64,000 bases of DNA from Arthrobacter sp. SLBN-83 (GTDB taxonomy: Bacteria; Actinomycetota; Actinomycetes; Actinomycetales; Micrococcaceae): positions 2,666,001 through 2,730,000 of the forward strand of contig NZ_VFMX01000001.1 in the NCBI RefSeq assembly GCF_006715285.1, read 5' to 3'. The position numbers and the translations under genes were made by a program. The notes beneath the pieces were generated by a model. The model saw nothing but the letters and a program-made list of their open reading frames with translations. It searched no databases and was not told where the DNA came from. Positions 1-9,264 of this stretch are shown one piece after another (within the stretch, counting starts at the first letter, position 1; each line of letters opens with the position of its first letter).

Positions 1-2225
1 GGGTGTACCTGTCGCCCATCCTCACCGCGGAAAAGGGCTCGGACCACGGCTACGACGTGACCGATCCTTCCGCCGTGGACCCGGACCGCGGCGGACCGGA
101 AGGCCTCCTGGCCCTGTCCAAGGCGGCCCGCGAACACGGCATGGGCGTCCTGGTGGACATCGTGCCCAACCACGTGGGCGTCGCCACCCCCGTGCAGAAC
201 CCCTGGTGGTGGTCCCTGCTCAAGGAGGGCCGCGAGTCACCTTACGCTGAAGCGTTCGACGTCGACTGGGAGCTGGGCGGCGGAAAGGTCCGGCTGCCCA
301 TGCTGGGCTCGGACGACGACCTGGACAAGCTGGAGGTCAAGGACGGCGAACTCCGCTACTACGACCACCGCTTCCCGCTGGCCGAGGGCACGTACAGCGA
401 AGGTGACTCCCCGCAGGACGTGCACAGCCGCCAGCACTACCAGCTGATGGACTGGCGCCGGGCGGATGCCGAGCTGAACTACCGGCGTTTCTTCGCGGTC
501 ACCACGCTGGCCGGCATCCGGGTGGAGGAGCCTTCCGTCTTCGAGAAGGCCCATGCCGAGGTGGGCCGCTGGTTCACCGAAGGCCTGGTGGACGGGCTCC
601 GCGTGGACCACCCGGACGGCCTGGCCGATCCCGCGGGCTACCTCCGCTGGCTCAAGGACCTCAGCGGTGGCGCGTACGTCCTGGTGGAGAAGATCCTGGA
701 GCCGGGCGAAGTGCTGCCGCAGGACTTTGCCTGCGAAGGGACCACCGGCTACGACGCACTGGCGGACGTGGACCGGGTCTTCGTTGACCCGGCAGGGCAG
801 CAGGCGCTGGACGCGCTGGATGCCTCCCTGAGGGGTACCTCCGAGCCCGCCGATTACGCCGAAATGATCCGCGGCACCAAGCGCATGATTGCCGACGGCA
901 TCCTGCGCTCCGAGGTGCTGCGGTTGGCCCGGCTGGTTCCCGAGTCCCACGGGATCACGGTGGACCAGGCAGCCGACGCCATCGCCGAGATCATCGCGTC
1001 CTTCCCGGTCTACCGGTCCTACCTGCCAGTGGGAGCCGACGTCCTCAAGGAGGCATGCGAGTCCGCCGCGGCGCACCGGCCGGACCTCGAAGTAGCGGTG
1101 GGAACCCTCCTTCCGCTGCTGCTGGACCCGGCCAATCCCATCGCCATCCGCTTCCAGCAGACCTCCGGCATGGTCATGGCCAAGGGCGTGGAGGACACCG
1201 CGTTCTACCGTTACACCCGTCTGGGCACGCTGACCGAAGTGGGTGCCGAACCCACCGAGTTCGCAGTGTCCCCGGAGGAATTCCACCAGCGGATGGAGCG
1301 CCGCCAGCAGGAGCTGCCGCTGTCCATGACCACCCTGTCCACCCACGACACCAAGCGCAGCGAGGACGCCCGGGCACGGATCTCGGTCATCGCCGAGCTG
1401 CCGGAGGAGTGGGCGGAAACGCTGGCGGAGCTGCGTAAACTGGCGCCGATCCCGGACGGCCCGTACGAGAACCTGCTGTGGCAGGCGATCGTCGGCGCCT
1501 GGCCGGCAAGCCGGGAACGCCTGCAGGGTTACGCCGAAAAGGCGGCCCGGGAGGCCGGCAACTCCACCAAGTGGACCGACCCCAACGAGGACTTCGAGTC
1601 CAGGGTGCAGTCCGCCGTCGACGCAGTCTTCGACGACGCCACGGTCGCCAAGGTGGTCACGGACTTCGTGGCCCGGATCGACGCCTTCTCCGCGGCCAAC
1701 TCGGTTTCCGCCAAGCTGGTCCAGCTGACCATGCCCGGCGTGCCGGATGTGTACCAGGGCAGTGAGTTCTGGGAACGCTCGCTCACGGACCCGGACAACC
1801 GGCGGCCCGTGGACTTCGATGCGCGCCAGGAGGCACTGGCAAAGCTCGACGCCGGCGAGTTGCCGGACGCGGGCACAGAGGCCAGCAAGCTTCTGGCCAC
1901 CTCGCGGGCACTGCGCCTGCGCCGGGACCGGCCGGAGCTGTTCCAGGGATACTCGCCCGTGACCGCCACCGGCGCCGCCGCGGAGCACCTGCTCGCGTTC
2001 AGCCGCGGAACGGACGCTTTCTCCGGTGCCCTCACACTGGCCACCCGGCTCCCCGCCGGACTGCAGGCCGGGGGCGGATGGCGGGACACCGCCGTCGTCC
2101 TTTCCACTGCCATGCGCGACGAACTCACTGGGGCCAGCTACGGACCCGGCCAGGTTTCGGTCGCGGAGGTGCTGGGTACCTACCCGGTGGCCCTGCTGGC
2201 ACCTGTGGATGGAGAAAAGGCATGA
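1..2225 (+). CDS. treY: maltooligosyl trehalose synthase TreY (5' end outside window)
   Basis: Converts the reducing-end alpha-1,4 bond of maltooligosaccharides to the alpha,alpha-1,1 bond of maltooligosyl trehalose, first step of the TreY-TreZ route from glycogen to trehalose in the cytoplasm. About 740 codons are visible (frame from base 3). All four GH13 regions are present: [19 protein letters not shown] with the nucleophile Asp near residue 202 of the visible part, VEKILEPGE with the acid/base Glu, and [11 protein letters not shown]. The family is usually about 770-800 residues and region I lies early, so roughly 40 N-terminal residues lie upstream of the window. The stop overlaps the treZ start as ATGA, indicating translational coupling. 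Highly confident identification. Confidence 0.96.
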   Translation, partial: VYLSPILTAEKGSDHGYDVTDPSAVDPDRGGPEGLLALSKAAREHGMGVLVDIVPNHVGVATPVQNPWWWSLLKEGRESPYAEAFDVDWELGGGKVRLPMLGSDDDLDKLEVKDGELRYYDHRFPLAEGTYSEGDSPQDVHSRQHYQLMDWRRADAELNYRRFFAVTTLAGIRVEEPSVFEKAHAEVGRWFTEGLVDGLRVDHPDGLADPAGYLRWLKDLSGGAYVLVEKILEPGEVLPQDFACEGTTGYDALADVDRVFVDPAGQQALDALDASLRGTSEPADYAEMIRGTKRMIADGILRSEVLRLARLVPESHGITVDQAADAIAEIIASFPVYRSYLPVGADVLKEACESAAAHRPDLEVAVGTLLPLLLDPANPIAIRFQQTSGMVMAKGVEDTAFYRYTRLGTLTEVGAEPTEFAVSPEEFHQRMERRQQELPLSMTTLSTHDTKRSEDARARISVIAELPEEWAETLAELRKLAPIPDGPYENLLWQAIVGAWPASRERLQGYAEKAAREAGNSTKWTDPNEDFESRVQSAVDAVFDDATVAKVVTDFVARIDAFSAANSVSAKLVQLTMPGVPDVYQGSEFWERSLTDPDNRRPVDFDARQEALAKLDAGELPDAGTEASKLLATSRALRLRRDRPELFQGYSPVTATGAAAEHLLAFSRGTDAFSGALTLATRLPAGLQAGGGWRDTAVVLSTAMRDELTGASYGPGQVSVAEVLGTYPVALLAPVDGEKA

Positions 2226-3991
2226 CCCTGGTCAACGTTGGACCCGAACGCTTCGATGTGTGGGCGCCGGACGTTTCGTCGGTGGTGTTGTTGGCCGACG
2301 GCCGGCAATACCCCATGCAGAAGAAGGAAACGGCGCCCGGCTCCGAAGGATGGTGGACGGCGCCCGACGCCCCTGCGGACGGCGACGTGGACTACGGCTA
2401 TCTGCTGGACGGGGACACCACCCCCGTCCCGGACCCCCGCTCCCGCCGGCTGCCCGCCGGCGTCCACGAGCAGTCCAGGACCTACGACCCCGCGGCCTAC
2501 GCGTGGAAGGATGCCGGGTGGCGCGGCAAGGACCTGCAGGGAGCCGTCATCTACGAGCTCCACGTGGGCACCTTCACGCCCGAAGGAACCCTCGACGCAG
2601 CGGCGGAGAAGCTGGGCTACCTGGTGGACCTGGGCATCGACTTCATCGAGCTGCTGCCGGTCAATGGCTTTAACGGCACCCACAACTGGGGCTACGACGG
2701 CGTCCAGTGGTACACCGTGCATGAAGGCTATGGCGGGCCTGCTGCGTACCAGCGGTTTGTCGACGTCGCCCACGCCGCAGGACTCGGCGTCATCCAGGAC
2801 GTGGTGTACAACCACCTGGGTCCCAGCGGGAACTACCTCCCCAAGTTCGGCCCGTACCTGAAACAGGGCGACGCCAACACCTGGGGCGATTCGGTGAACC
2901 TGGACGGACCCGGCTCCGACGTGGTGCGGGAATACATCCTGGACAACGCCGCCCTGTGGCTGCGCGACTACCACGTGGACGGGCTCCGGCTCGATGCCGT
3001 GCACGCGCTGCGGGACGAGCGGGCCGTGCACATCCTGGAGGAGCTGGGGGCCCTGGGCGACGCCGTTTCGGCTGAGACCGGGCTGCCCAAGACCCTCATC
3101 GCGGAATCGGACCTTAACAACCCGCGCCTGATCTACCCCCGGGACGTCAACGGGTACGGGCTGGAAGGGCAGTGGAGCGACGATTTCCACCATGCGGTGC
3201 ACGTCAGCGTCAGCGGCGAAACGACGGGCTACTACTCGGATTTCGAGTCCCTCGCTGTACTGGCCAAGGTGTTGAAGGACGGGTTCCTGCACGACGGCAG
3301 CTACTCGAGCTTCCGCGGCCGGCACCACGGCCGGCCCATCAACGCCTCGTTGGTGCACCCGGCTGCACTGGTGGTGTGCAACCAGAACCACGACCAGATC
3401 GGCAACCGGGCCACGGGGGACAGGCTCTCGCAGTCGCTGTCCTACGGGCAGCTGGCCGTGGCCGCGGTGCTCACGCTGACCTCACCGTTCACCCCAATGC
3501 TGTTTATGGGTGAGGAATACGGAGCCTCCACGCCGTGGCAGTTCTTCACCTCGCACCCTGAACCGGAGCTCGGAAAGGCCACCGCGGAAGGGCGCATCAA
3601 GGAATTCGAGCGCATGGGGTGGGATCCCGCCGTCGTGCCTGATCCGCAGGACCCGGAAACTTTCAAGCGGTCCAAGCTGGACTGGTCGGAGGCCGCCACG
3701 GGTGACCATGCGCGGCTGCTGGAGCTGTACAAGTCGCTGACGGCGCTGCGGCGCCAGCATCCGGACCTGGCGGGTCTCGGCTTTGGCGAGACGGAGGTTT
3801 CGTTCGACGACGACGCCGGCTGGCTGCGCTTCCGGCGCGGCTCCGTTGAGGTGCTGGTGAACCTCACGGACGCCAAGGTCCGGCTGGACGATGCGGCCGG
3901 CGACCTCCTTTTGGCCACGGACGAGGGGAGCGCCCTGGACGGCGGGTCCCTCGCCCTGGCGCCGTGGAGTGCGGCGATCCTCAAGTCCTGA
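2222..3991 (+). CDS. treZ: malto-oligosyltrehalose trehalohydrolase TreZ
   Basis: Releases free trehalose from maltooligosyl trehalose made by TreY. The start is the ATG overlapping the treY stop (ATGA), giving 589 residues and an N terminus [18 protein letters not shown] that begins the CBM48-like beta-sandwich; the open frame continues upstream but only inside treY. GH13 motifs follow in order: [21 protein letters not shown] (nucleophile Asp), [11 protein letters not shown] (acid/base Glu) and NHDQIGN. Length and motif order fit the family. A strong hairpin terminator lies directly behind the stop, so treZ ends this operon. Confidence 0.96.
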   Translation: MTLVNVGPERFDVWAPDVSSVVLLADGRQYPMQKKETAPGSEGWWTAPDAPADGDVDYGYLLDGDTTPVPDPRSRRLPAGVHEQSRTYDPAAYAWKDAGWRGKDLQGAVIYELHVGTFTPEGTLDAAAEKLGYLVDLGIDFIELLPVNGFNGTHNWGYDGVQWYTVHEGYGGPAAYQRFVDVAHAAGLGVIQDVVYNHLGPSGNYLPKFGPYLKQGDANTWGDSVNLDGPGSDVVREYILDNAALWLRDYHVDGLRLDAVHALRDERAVHILEELGALGDAVSAETGLPKTLIAESDLNNPRLIYPRDVNGYGLEGQWSDDFHHAVHVSVSGETTGYYSDFESLAVLAKVLKDGFLHDGSYSSFRGRHHGRPINASLVHPAALVVCNQNHDQIGNRATGDRLSQSLSYGQLAVAAVLTLTSPFTPMLFMGEEYGASTPWQFFTSHPEPELGKATAEGRIKEFERMGWDPAVVPDPQDPETFKRSKLDWSEAATGDHARLLELYKSLTALRRQHPDLAGLGFGETEVSFDDDAGWLRFRRGSVEVLVNLTDAKVRLDDAAGDLLLATDEGSALDGGSLALAPWSAAILKS

Positions 3992-3998
3992 ATCGAGA

Positions 3999-4040
3999 GT
4001 TACGCCGGGGGCCTGCGCCTCCGGCGTAACGTTTCTTCTT
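3999..4040 (+). terminator. intrinsic terminator after treZ
   Basis: A perfect 10-bp inverted repeat (GTTACGCCGG at 3999-4008 with CCGGCGTAAC at 4021-4030, 12-nt loop) is followed by the pyrimidine-rich tail GTTTCTTCTT. It begins 7 nt after the treZ stop. Confidence 0.8.
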
Positions 4041-4048
4041 AGCGCTAA
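4039..4048. promoter_or_regulatory. possible LacI-family operator TTAGCGCTAA
   Basis: The perfect 10-bp palindrome TTAGCGCTAA with central CG lies about 45 bp before the start of the aldo/keto reductase and overlaps the tail of the treZ terminator. This shape is typical of LacI/GalR-family operators. No LacI-type gene is in the window, so the regulator is unknown. Inference from pattern only. Confidence 0.4.
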
Positions 4049-4092
4049 CAACCTCCCGTGTAGCGCGGGTCACAACTGGCAGGATGGAACGT

Positions 4093-5133
4093 ATGACTTA
4101 CATTGCAGCGGACAACCGCTACGAATCCATGCCCTACCGCCGGGTGGGCCGCAGCGGCCTCAAGCTCCCGGCCATCTCCCTGGGCCTGTGGCACAACTTC
4201 GGCGACGACAAGCGCTTCGAGGAACAGCGCGACATCCTCCGCCGTGCCTTCGACCTCGGGGTGAACCACTTCGACCTCGCCAACAACTACGGGCCGCCGG
4301 ACGGGTCCGCGGAAACGAACTTTGGCCGGCACCTCAAGGACGACTTCAAGCCGTACCGGGATGAACTGGTGATCTCCACCAAGGCCGGCTACTACATGTG
4401 GCCCGGTCCGTACGGCGAATGGGGATCCCGCAAATACCTAATCTCCAGCCTGGACCAGTCGCTGCAGCGCATGGGCCTGGACTACGTGGACATCTTCTAC
4501 AGCCACCGGCCCGATCCCGAAACACCCATGGAGGAAACCATGGGCGCCCTGGACTACGCCGTCCGCTCCGGCAAGGCCCTGTACGCCGGCATCTCCTCCT
4601 ATACCCCGGAGCAGACCCTCGATGCCGCCCGGATCCTCAAGGAACTCGGCACGCCGCTGCTGATCCACCAGCCCAGCTACTCCATGCTCAACCGCTGGAC
4701 CGAAGACGGATCACCCAACCTGTACGAGGTGCTGGACCAGGTCGGGGCCGGATCCATCGCCTTCTCGCCCCTGGCACAGGGAATGCTCACGGACCGCTAC
4801 CTCCACGGCATTCCCGCCGACTCGCGTGCCGCCAAGGCCCGCTTCCTCTCCGAAGAGTCCATCACCGAGGAGAAACTGGACCGGGTCCGCGGGCTGCGGA
4901 AGATCGCCGAAGGCCGCGGACAGACACTGGCCCAGATGGCCATCGCCTGGATCCTGCGTGACCAGCCCAAGGGCTCGCCCGTCACGTCCGCCTTGATCGG
5001 CGCCTCCAGCGTCCGGCAGTTGGAGGACAGCCTGTCCGCCATCAACAACCTCGGCTTCTCTGATGACGAACTGACAGCAATCGACGAATTCGCAGTGGAG
5101 TCGGACATTAACCTCTGGAAGCAGAACGCCTGA
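4093..5133 (+). CDS. aldo/keto reductase, L-glyceraldehyde 3-phosphate reductase type (MgrA/YghZ-like)
   Basis: A cytoplasmic NADPH-dependent aldo/keto reductase of the MgrA/YghZ group, known in E. coli to reduce L-glyceraldehyde 3-phosphate and methylglyoxal. The catalytic tetrad is visible: Asp and Tyr in HFDLANNYGPP, Lys in ISTKAGYY, His in FYSHRPDPETP. The second ATG is preferred because AGGA lies 8 nt before it; the first ATG, 9 nt upstream, overlaps that ribosome site. The result is 346 residues, the same length I recall for E. coli YghZ. It stands alone between two hairpins, with a LacI-type palindrome in its promoter region, suggesting sugar-responsive control. Exact substrate not determined. 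Confidence 0.9.
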   Translation: MTYIAADNRYESMPYRRVGRSGLKLPAISLGLWHNFGDDKRFEEQRDILRRAFDLGVNHFDLANNYGPPDGSAETNFGRHLKDDFKPYRDELVISTKAGYYMWPGPYGEWGSRKYLISSLDQSLQRMGLDYVDIFYSHRPDPETPMEETMGALDYAVRSGKALYAGISSYTPEQTLDAARILKELGTPLLIHQPSYSMLNRWTEDGSPNLYEVLDQVGAGSIAFSPLAQGMLTDRYLHGIPADSRAAKARFLSEESITEEKLDRVRGLRKIAEGRGQTLAQMAIAWILRDQPKGSPVTSALIGASSVRQLEDSLSAINNLGFSDDELTAIDEFAVESDINLWKQNA

Positions 5134-5150
5134 CGGGCTTTGTTTTCATT

Positions 5151-5191
5151 ACACAGCGGGACCGGCGGAACAACTGCCGGTCCCGCTGTGT
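5151..5191 (+). terminator. long hairpin between aldo/keto reductase and ino1
   Basis: A perfect 16-bp inverted repeat (5151-5166 with 5176-5191, 9-nt loop) begins 17 nt after the reductase stop. The stem is GC rich, but only TG-rich sequence follows rather than a clean T run, so it may be a weak terminator or mRNA-stabilising structure. Confidence 0.6.
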
Positions 5192-5296
5192 TGGGTAGTA
5201 TGAAAAGGCGCCGCGCGGCGCCAAGCCAGCCGGCCGCCGTCGTCCATTCCATGGCGGCAAACCAGGCAGGCTGACGTTTGTCCCCAAAGGAGTTCT

Positions 5297-6382
5297 GTGT
5301 CTTCACATCCCATTCGTGTTGCAATCGTTGGCGTGGGCAACTGCGCCGCCTCGCTGGTGCAGGGCGTCCAGTACTACAAGGACGCCGATCCCGCGGATAC
5401 TGTTCCGGGCCTCATGCATGTCGAGTTTGGCCCGTACCACGTAGGTGATGTTGAGTTCGTCGCCGCGTTTGACGTGGACGGCAAGAAGGTCGGCGTTGAC
5501 CTTTCCGATGCCATCTCGGCGAGCGAGAACAACACCATCAAGATCGCCGACGTTCCCCCCACCGGTGTGACGGTCCAGCGCGGCCACACCCTGGACGGGC
5601 TGGGGAAGTACTACCTGGAGACCATCGAGCAGTCCACCGAAGAGCCCGTGGACGTGGTCCAGGCCCTGAAGGACGCCAAAGTTGACGTCATGGTCTGCTA
5701 CCTGCCGGTCGGTTCGCAGGAGGCTGCCGAGTTCTACGCCCAGGCAGCGATCGACGCTGGCGTTGCCTTCGTGAACGCCCTGCCAGTCTTCATCGCCGGT
5801 ACCAAGGAGTGGGCTGACAAGTTCACCGCCGCCGGTGTGCCCATCGTGGGCGATGACATCAAGAGCCAGATCGGCGCCACCATCACCCACCGCGTTATGG
5901 CCAAGCTGTTCGAAGACCGGGGCGTGACCCTGGACCGGACCTACCAGCTGAACGTCGGCGGCAACATGGACTTCAAGAACATGCTGGAACGTGACCGGCT
6001 GGAGTCCAAGAAGATCTCCAAGACCCAGGCCGTGACCTCCAACGTTGAGGCTGAACTTGCTGCCAAGGACGTGCACATCGGCCCGTCCGACTACGTCCAG
6101 TGGCTCGACGACCGCAAGTGGGCCTTTGTCCGCCTCGAAGGCCGGAACTTCGGCGACGCCCCTGTGTCGCTGGAGTACAAGCTGGAGGTGTGGGATTCCC
6201 CGAACTCCGCCGGCGTGATCATCGATGCGATCCGGGCGGCCAAGATTGGCCTGGACCGCGGCATCGGTGGGCCGCTGCTGTCGGCGTCGAGCTACTTCAT
6301 GAAGTCCCCGCCGGAGCAGTTCAACGACGACCTCGCCCGCGAAAAGGTCGAAGCCTTCATCCGCGGCGACGTGGAGCGCTAA
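5297..6382 (+). CDS. ino1: inositol-1-phosphate synthase (Ino1, actinobacterial type)
   Basis: NAD-dependent isomerisation of glucose 6-phosphate to 1L-myo-inositol 1-phosphate, the entry to phosphatidylinositol and mycothiol in actinobacteria. The N terminus carries the Rossmann dinucleotide motif [13 protein letters not shown]. The GTG start follows AAAGGAG at 5286-5292, and 361 residues match the short actinobacterial/archaeal form (Mtb Ino1 is about 367). A TAGTAT hexamer at 5196-5201 could be its -10. The mycothiol glycosyltransferase gene mshA lies about 3 kb away on the other strand, supplying a use for the product. Confidence 0.93.
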   Translation: MSSHPIRVAIVGVGNCAASLVQGVQYYKDADPADTVPGLMHVEFGPYHVGDVEFVAAFDVDGKKVGVDLSDAISASENNTIKIADVPPTGVTVQRGHTLDGLGKYYLETIEQSTEEPVDVVQALKDAKVDVMVCYLPVGSQEAAEFYAQAAIDAGVAFVNALPVFIAGTKEWADKFTAAGVPIVGDDIKSQIGATITHRVMAKLFEDRGVTLDRTYQLNVGGNMDFKNMLERDRLESKKISKTQAVTSNVEAELAAKDVHIGPSDYVQWLDDRKWAFVRLEGRNFGDAPVSLEYKLEVWDSPNSAGVIIDAIRAAKIGLDRGIGGPLLSASSYFMKSPPEQFNDDLAREKVEAFIRGDVER

Positions 6383-6400
6383 CCCTTACAAAACCACCAG

Positions 6401-6461
6401 GTTGCTCTATCAGTTTTGGTCCCTAAACCTCCCGGTTAGGAACCAAAACTGATAGAGCAAC
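6401..6461. repeat. 61-bp palindromic element, copy 1
   Basis: First of four elements of identical length. The left arm 6401-6429 starts GTTGCTCTATCAGTTTTGG and the right arm 6434-6461 ends with its complement; the right arm lacks one T so the loop is 4 nt. Inside the arm TTTT replaces the ATAT of the other copies, and the opposite arm has AAAA instead of ATAT, so pairing is kept. It lies 18 nt after the ino1 stop and 6 nt after the stop of the convergent minus-strand gene. Flanking CACCAG and CTGGTG extend the symmetry. Confidence 0.9.
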
Positions 6462-6467
6462 TGGTGT

Positions 6468-7394
6468 TTAAGGCTCCCGCAGCGCTGCGCGGACCAAACC
6501 GGCGGCCCGCCGGAAGTCGTTCGCGCGGTCATCAGCGTTGAATTTGAAGTAGCGCCAGCCGGCGGAGTGGAAGCAGGCGTCCCGGCGGTTGTCGCGGGAC
6601 TGCTGTTCGCGAGTAAGGTGATGGCCGCCGTCGTACTGTATGGCAATCCGCCGCGCCCGGTACCCGAGGTCGGCAGACGGCGAGTAGGGATCACCGGCAA
6701 CAATTCTCACCTGCAGCTCGGGTTCAGGCAGCCCTGCATCAACCAGGGCGAGGCGCAGAAAGGTTTCCGGCGCGGAGTCTGCGCCGACGCGGATAAGTTC
6801 GACGGCGGCGCGGGCCTTTACGATGCCCTGCATCTTTGGGTGCCGCTTCAGCAGCCCCCGGAGTTCCTGGACCGTCGCCCACGGCGTGGTGCGAAGCTCG
6901 AGTCCATCGCGCGGTTGCCGGACCAATTGATCCCCGATCGCTACCGCATGCTCCAAGGGAAGTAGACGGCAAAGGTCCAGCCAGGTCCGGGCCGGCGTCG
7001 AGATGTGAACGCCTTCCCAGTCCATCGTCTCGCCTTCGCGTACGAGCACGGTGTGCCCAACCACGCCGTCCCGTCGAACCGGCGGCAGCGCCCGGGTTTT
7101 GCTGAGGTGCAGCACCCGGCTGTCCTGGAGCCAGGGCGGAAGCCATAGCCCAAGCAACCTGGCTGCCGTTACGTGCGATATCCACGCTCCGGGAGTCGCC
7201 GCGCTGACGGCCCGTGCCATTGCAGGAAGCTCGAAGTCCCAGCCGGCCGGCACATACAGCAGGCGACCGGCCGAAGCCAGATCGGAAGAGCGCAATCGGC
7301 CCCGGCTAAGGCTTGCCGCCCGCGCTTCAGCCACCGTGAAGGGAATGGTTTCGAGGTGGGCCGGCAGCGGCGAAACAGGACGCATGGAGATCAT
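6468..7394 (-). CDS. DUF559-type protein with C-terminal Vsr/PD-(D/E)XK-like domain
   Basis: 308 residues. The N-terminal two thirds resemble the actinobacterial proteins annotated as AbiEi-antitoxin-like/DUF559 (winged helix followed by a linker domain). The C-terminal part has a Vsr-like restriction-endonuclease fold signature: Glu210 in SAPE, Asp242 in SADLGY, Gln253-Tyr-Asp-Gly in AIQYDGGHH, then RRDACFHSAGW. This fits a PD-(D/E)XK core with Q in place of the second acidic residue. Function is not established; a nuclease or a defence role is inference. The gene is monocistronic and bracketed exactly by 61-bp palindromes (6 nt behind its stop and 46 nt before its start), as if it were an inserted unit. 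ATG at 7385 is an alternative start. Confidence 0.75.
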   Translation of the reverse strand: MISMRPVSPLPAHLETIPFTVAEARAASLSRGRLRSSDLASAGRLLYVPAGWDFELPAMARAVSAATPGAWISHVTAARLLGLWLPPWLQDSRVLHLSKTRALPPVRRDGVVGHTVLVREGETMDWEGVHISTPARTWLDLCRLLPLEHAVAIGDQLVRQPRDGLELRTTPWATVQELRGLLKRHPKMQGIVKARAAVELIRVGADSAPETFLRLALVDAGLPEPELQVRIVAGDPYSPSADLGYRARRIAIQYDGGHHLTREQQSRDNRRDACFHSAGWRYFKFNADDRANDFRRAAGLVRAALREP

Positions 7395-7440
7395 TGTTTA
7401 CCGGACGCCGTCCACCCCGCAGAACTTATCCACACCCCTC

Positions 7441-7501
7441 ATTGCTCTATCAGATATGGTTCCTAAACCCTTGTTTTAGGAGCCATATCTGATAGAGCAA
7501 C
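7441..7501. repeat. 61-bp palindromic element, copy 2
   Basis: Arms 7441-7469 and 7473-7501 with a 3-nt loop (CTT). The outer arm reads TTGCTCTATCAGATATGG and its complement closes the element. It lies 8 nt behind the stop codon of fhs (minus strand) and 46 nt upstream of the start of the next minus-strand gene. No T-run follows on the minus strand, so it is not a standard terminator. Confidence 0.9.
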
Positions 7502-7509
7502 GGGTCGCT

Positions 7510-9186
7510 TTAGGTGAGGCCTATGGGGTTGCCTTCGGCGTCCACGTCCATCCGCAGTGCGGCCGGGGCGGCGGGGAGGCCCGGCATGGTCATCACGGCG
7601 CCGGTCAGGGCCACGATGAAGCCCGCACCCGTCTTCGGCAGCAGGTCCCGGACGTGGATGGTGAATCCCTTGGGCGCGCCGAGGCGGGAGGCATCGTCCG
7701 TGAACGAGTACTGCGTTTTGGCCATGCAGACCGGCAGGGAGCCCCAGCCGTTCCGCTCGATGTCGGCCAACCGCTTCAGCGCCGGAACGGAAAAGTCCAC
7801 GCCGTCGGCGCCGTAGATCTCCTGGGCGATAGTGCGGATCTTGTCCTCCACAGGCAGCTCCAGCGGGTACAGATGCCGGAAACTGCTGGGCGCTTCGACT
7901 GCCTGGGCCACCAATGCGGCGAGCTCGTCACCGCCATCGCCCCCGCCGCCGCGGCCCCACACGTCCGCAACGGCCGCCCGCACCCCTTCCGCCGCGCACC
8001 AGGCCAGCAGCCAGTCGAGTTCCTCGGGCGAATCGGACGAGAACTGATTGATGGCCACCACCGGCGTGACCCCGAACTTCTCCACGTTGCGCACATGCCT
8101 GCGCAGGTTGACCACGCCCGCCTCAAGGGCAGCAACATCCGGGCGGGTCAACTGGTCTTTCGCCACCCCGCCCTGCATCTTCAGGGCACGCAGGGTAGCC
8201 ACCACCACGACGGCGGACGGGGCCAGGCCGCCGTGCCGCGCCTTGATGTCCATGAACTTCTCGGCCCCCAGGTCCGCCCCGAAACCGGCCTCCGTCACCA
8301 CGATGTCCGCCAGCTGCCGGGCGGTCTGGGTGGCAATCAGCGAATTGCAGCCGTGCGCGATGTTCGCGAAGGGGCCGCCATGCACCAGGGCCGGCGTACC
8401 TGCGATGGTCTGCACCAGGTTCGGCTTGACGGCCTCCTTCAGGAGCAGCGTTAGAGCCCCTTCGACACCCAGGTCCGCAACAGTTACGGGTTTCCGGTCA
8501 TAGGTGTAACCGAACGTGATGCGGCCCAGCCGGGTGCGCAGGTCTGCCAGGTCCGTGGCCAGGCAGAAAACGGCCATGATCTCCGATGCCACCGTGATGT
8601 CGAAACCGTCCTGGCGCGGCACGCCCTGCGTCGGCCCGCCCAAGCCAATGACCACCTCCCGCAGGGACCGGTCGTTCATGTCCAGGACGCGCTTGAACGT
8701 CATCCGGCGCGGATCGATGTTCAGCGCGTTGCCCTGGTAAATATGGTTGTCCACCAGTGCCATCAGGGCGTTGTTGGCTGAGGTGATTGCGTGGAAGTCC
8801 CCGGTGAAATGCAGGTTGATCTCGTCCATGGGCAGCACCTGCGAATAACCCCCGCCGGTGGCGCCGCCCTTCATGCCCAGCACCGGTCCCAGCGACGGCT
8901 CCCGCAGCGCGATCATCACCTCGTGCCCGGCACGGGCCAGCGAGTCCGCCAGCCCAACGGTGGTGGTGGATTTACCCTCTCCGGCCGGGGTGGGCGACAT
9001 GGCCGAGACCAGCACCACCTTGCCGTGCGGAGCGGGGGCAGCGAGGCGGCCCGGATCGATCTTCGCCTTGTACCGCCCGTACATCTCCAGGGCGTCGGCG
9101 TTGACCCCGGCGGCAGCTGCAATGTCCCCAATGGGCTGGATCCGGGCAGCGCGTGCTATTTCAAGATCAGAAGGAAACGCTGACAT
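7510..9186 (-). CDS. fhs: formate--tetrahydrofolate ligase
   Basis: ATP-dependent formation of 10-formyl-tetrahydrofolate from formate, feeding purine and one-carbon metabolism in the cytoplasm. The ATP-binding P-loop is [15 protein letters not shown] near the N terminus. The ATG at 9186 is preferred over an upstream in-frame ATG because GGAAAGGA lies at a good distance in front of it and the protein then starts [14 protein letters not shown]; this gives 558 residues, normal for the family. It is the last gene of a minus-strand row after the GH4 gene and mshA, and ends at a 61-bp palindrome. A 5-formyl-THF cyclo-ligase gene elsewhere in the window belongs to the same one-carbon network. Confidence 0.96.
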   Translation of the reverse strand: MSAFPSDLEIARAARIQPIGDIAAAAGVNADALEMYGRYKAKIDPGRLAAPAPHGKVVLVSAMSPTPAGEGKSTTTVGLADSLARAGHEVMIALREPSLGPVLGMKGGATGGGYSQVLPMDEINLHFTGDFHAITSANNALMALVDNHIYQGNALNIDPRRMTFKRVLDMNDRSLREVVIGLGGPTQGVPRQDGFDITVASEIMAVFCLATDLADLRTRLGRITFGYTYDRKPVTVADLGVEGALTLLLKEAVKPNLVQTIAGTPALVHGGPFANIAHGCNSLIATQTARQLADIVVTEAGFGADLGAEKFMDIKARHGGLAPSAVVVVATLRALKMQGGVAKDQLTRPDVAALEAGVVNLRRHVRNVEKFGVTPVVAINQFSSDSPEELDWLLAWCAAEGVRAAVADVWGRGGGGDGGDELAALVAQAVEAPSSFRHLYPLELPVEDKIRTIAQEIYGADGVDFSVPALKRLADIERNGWGSLPVCMAKTQYSFTDDASRLGAPKGFTIHVRDLLPKTGAGFIVALTGAVMTMPGLPAAPAALRMDVDAEGNPIGLT

Positions 9187-9264
9187 CCTTGTCCTTTCCT
9201 GCACCGGCCCGCGCCGGAGACCTGCCCCTAAGCTAACAGGAGCAGGCCGGAGGACGAAGGAACG

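Noticed and set aside
237..1988. 583-codon open frame on the minus strand inside treY
   Set aside because: Antisense shadow of a GC-rich gene; Arg/Gly/His/Val-rich translation with no family and complete overlap with treY.
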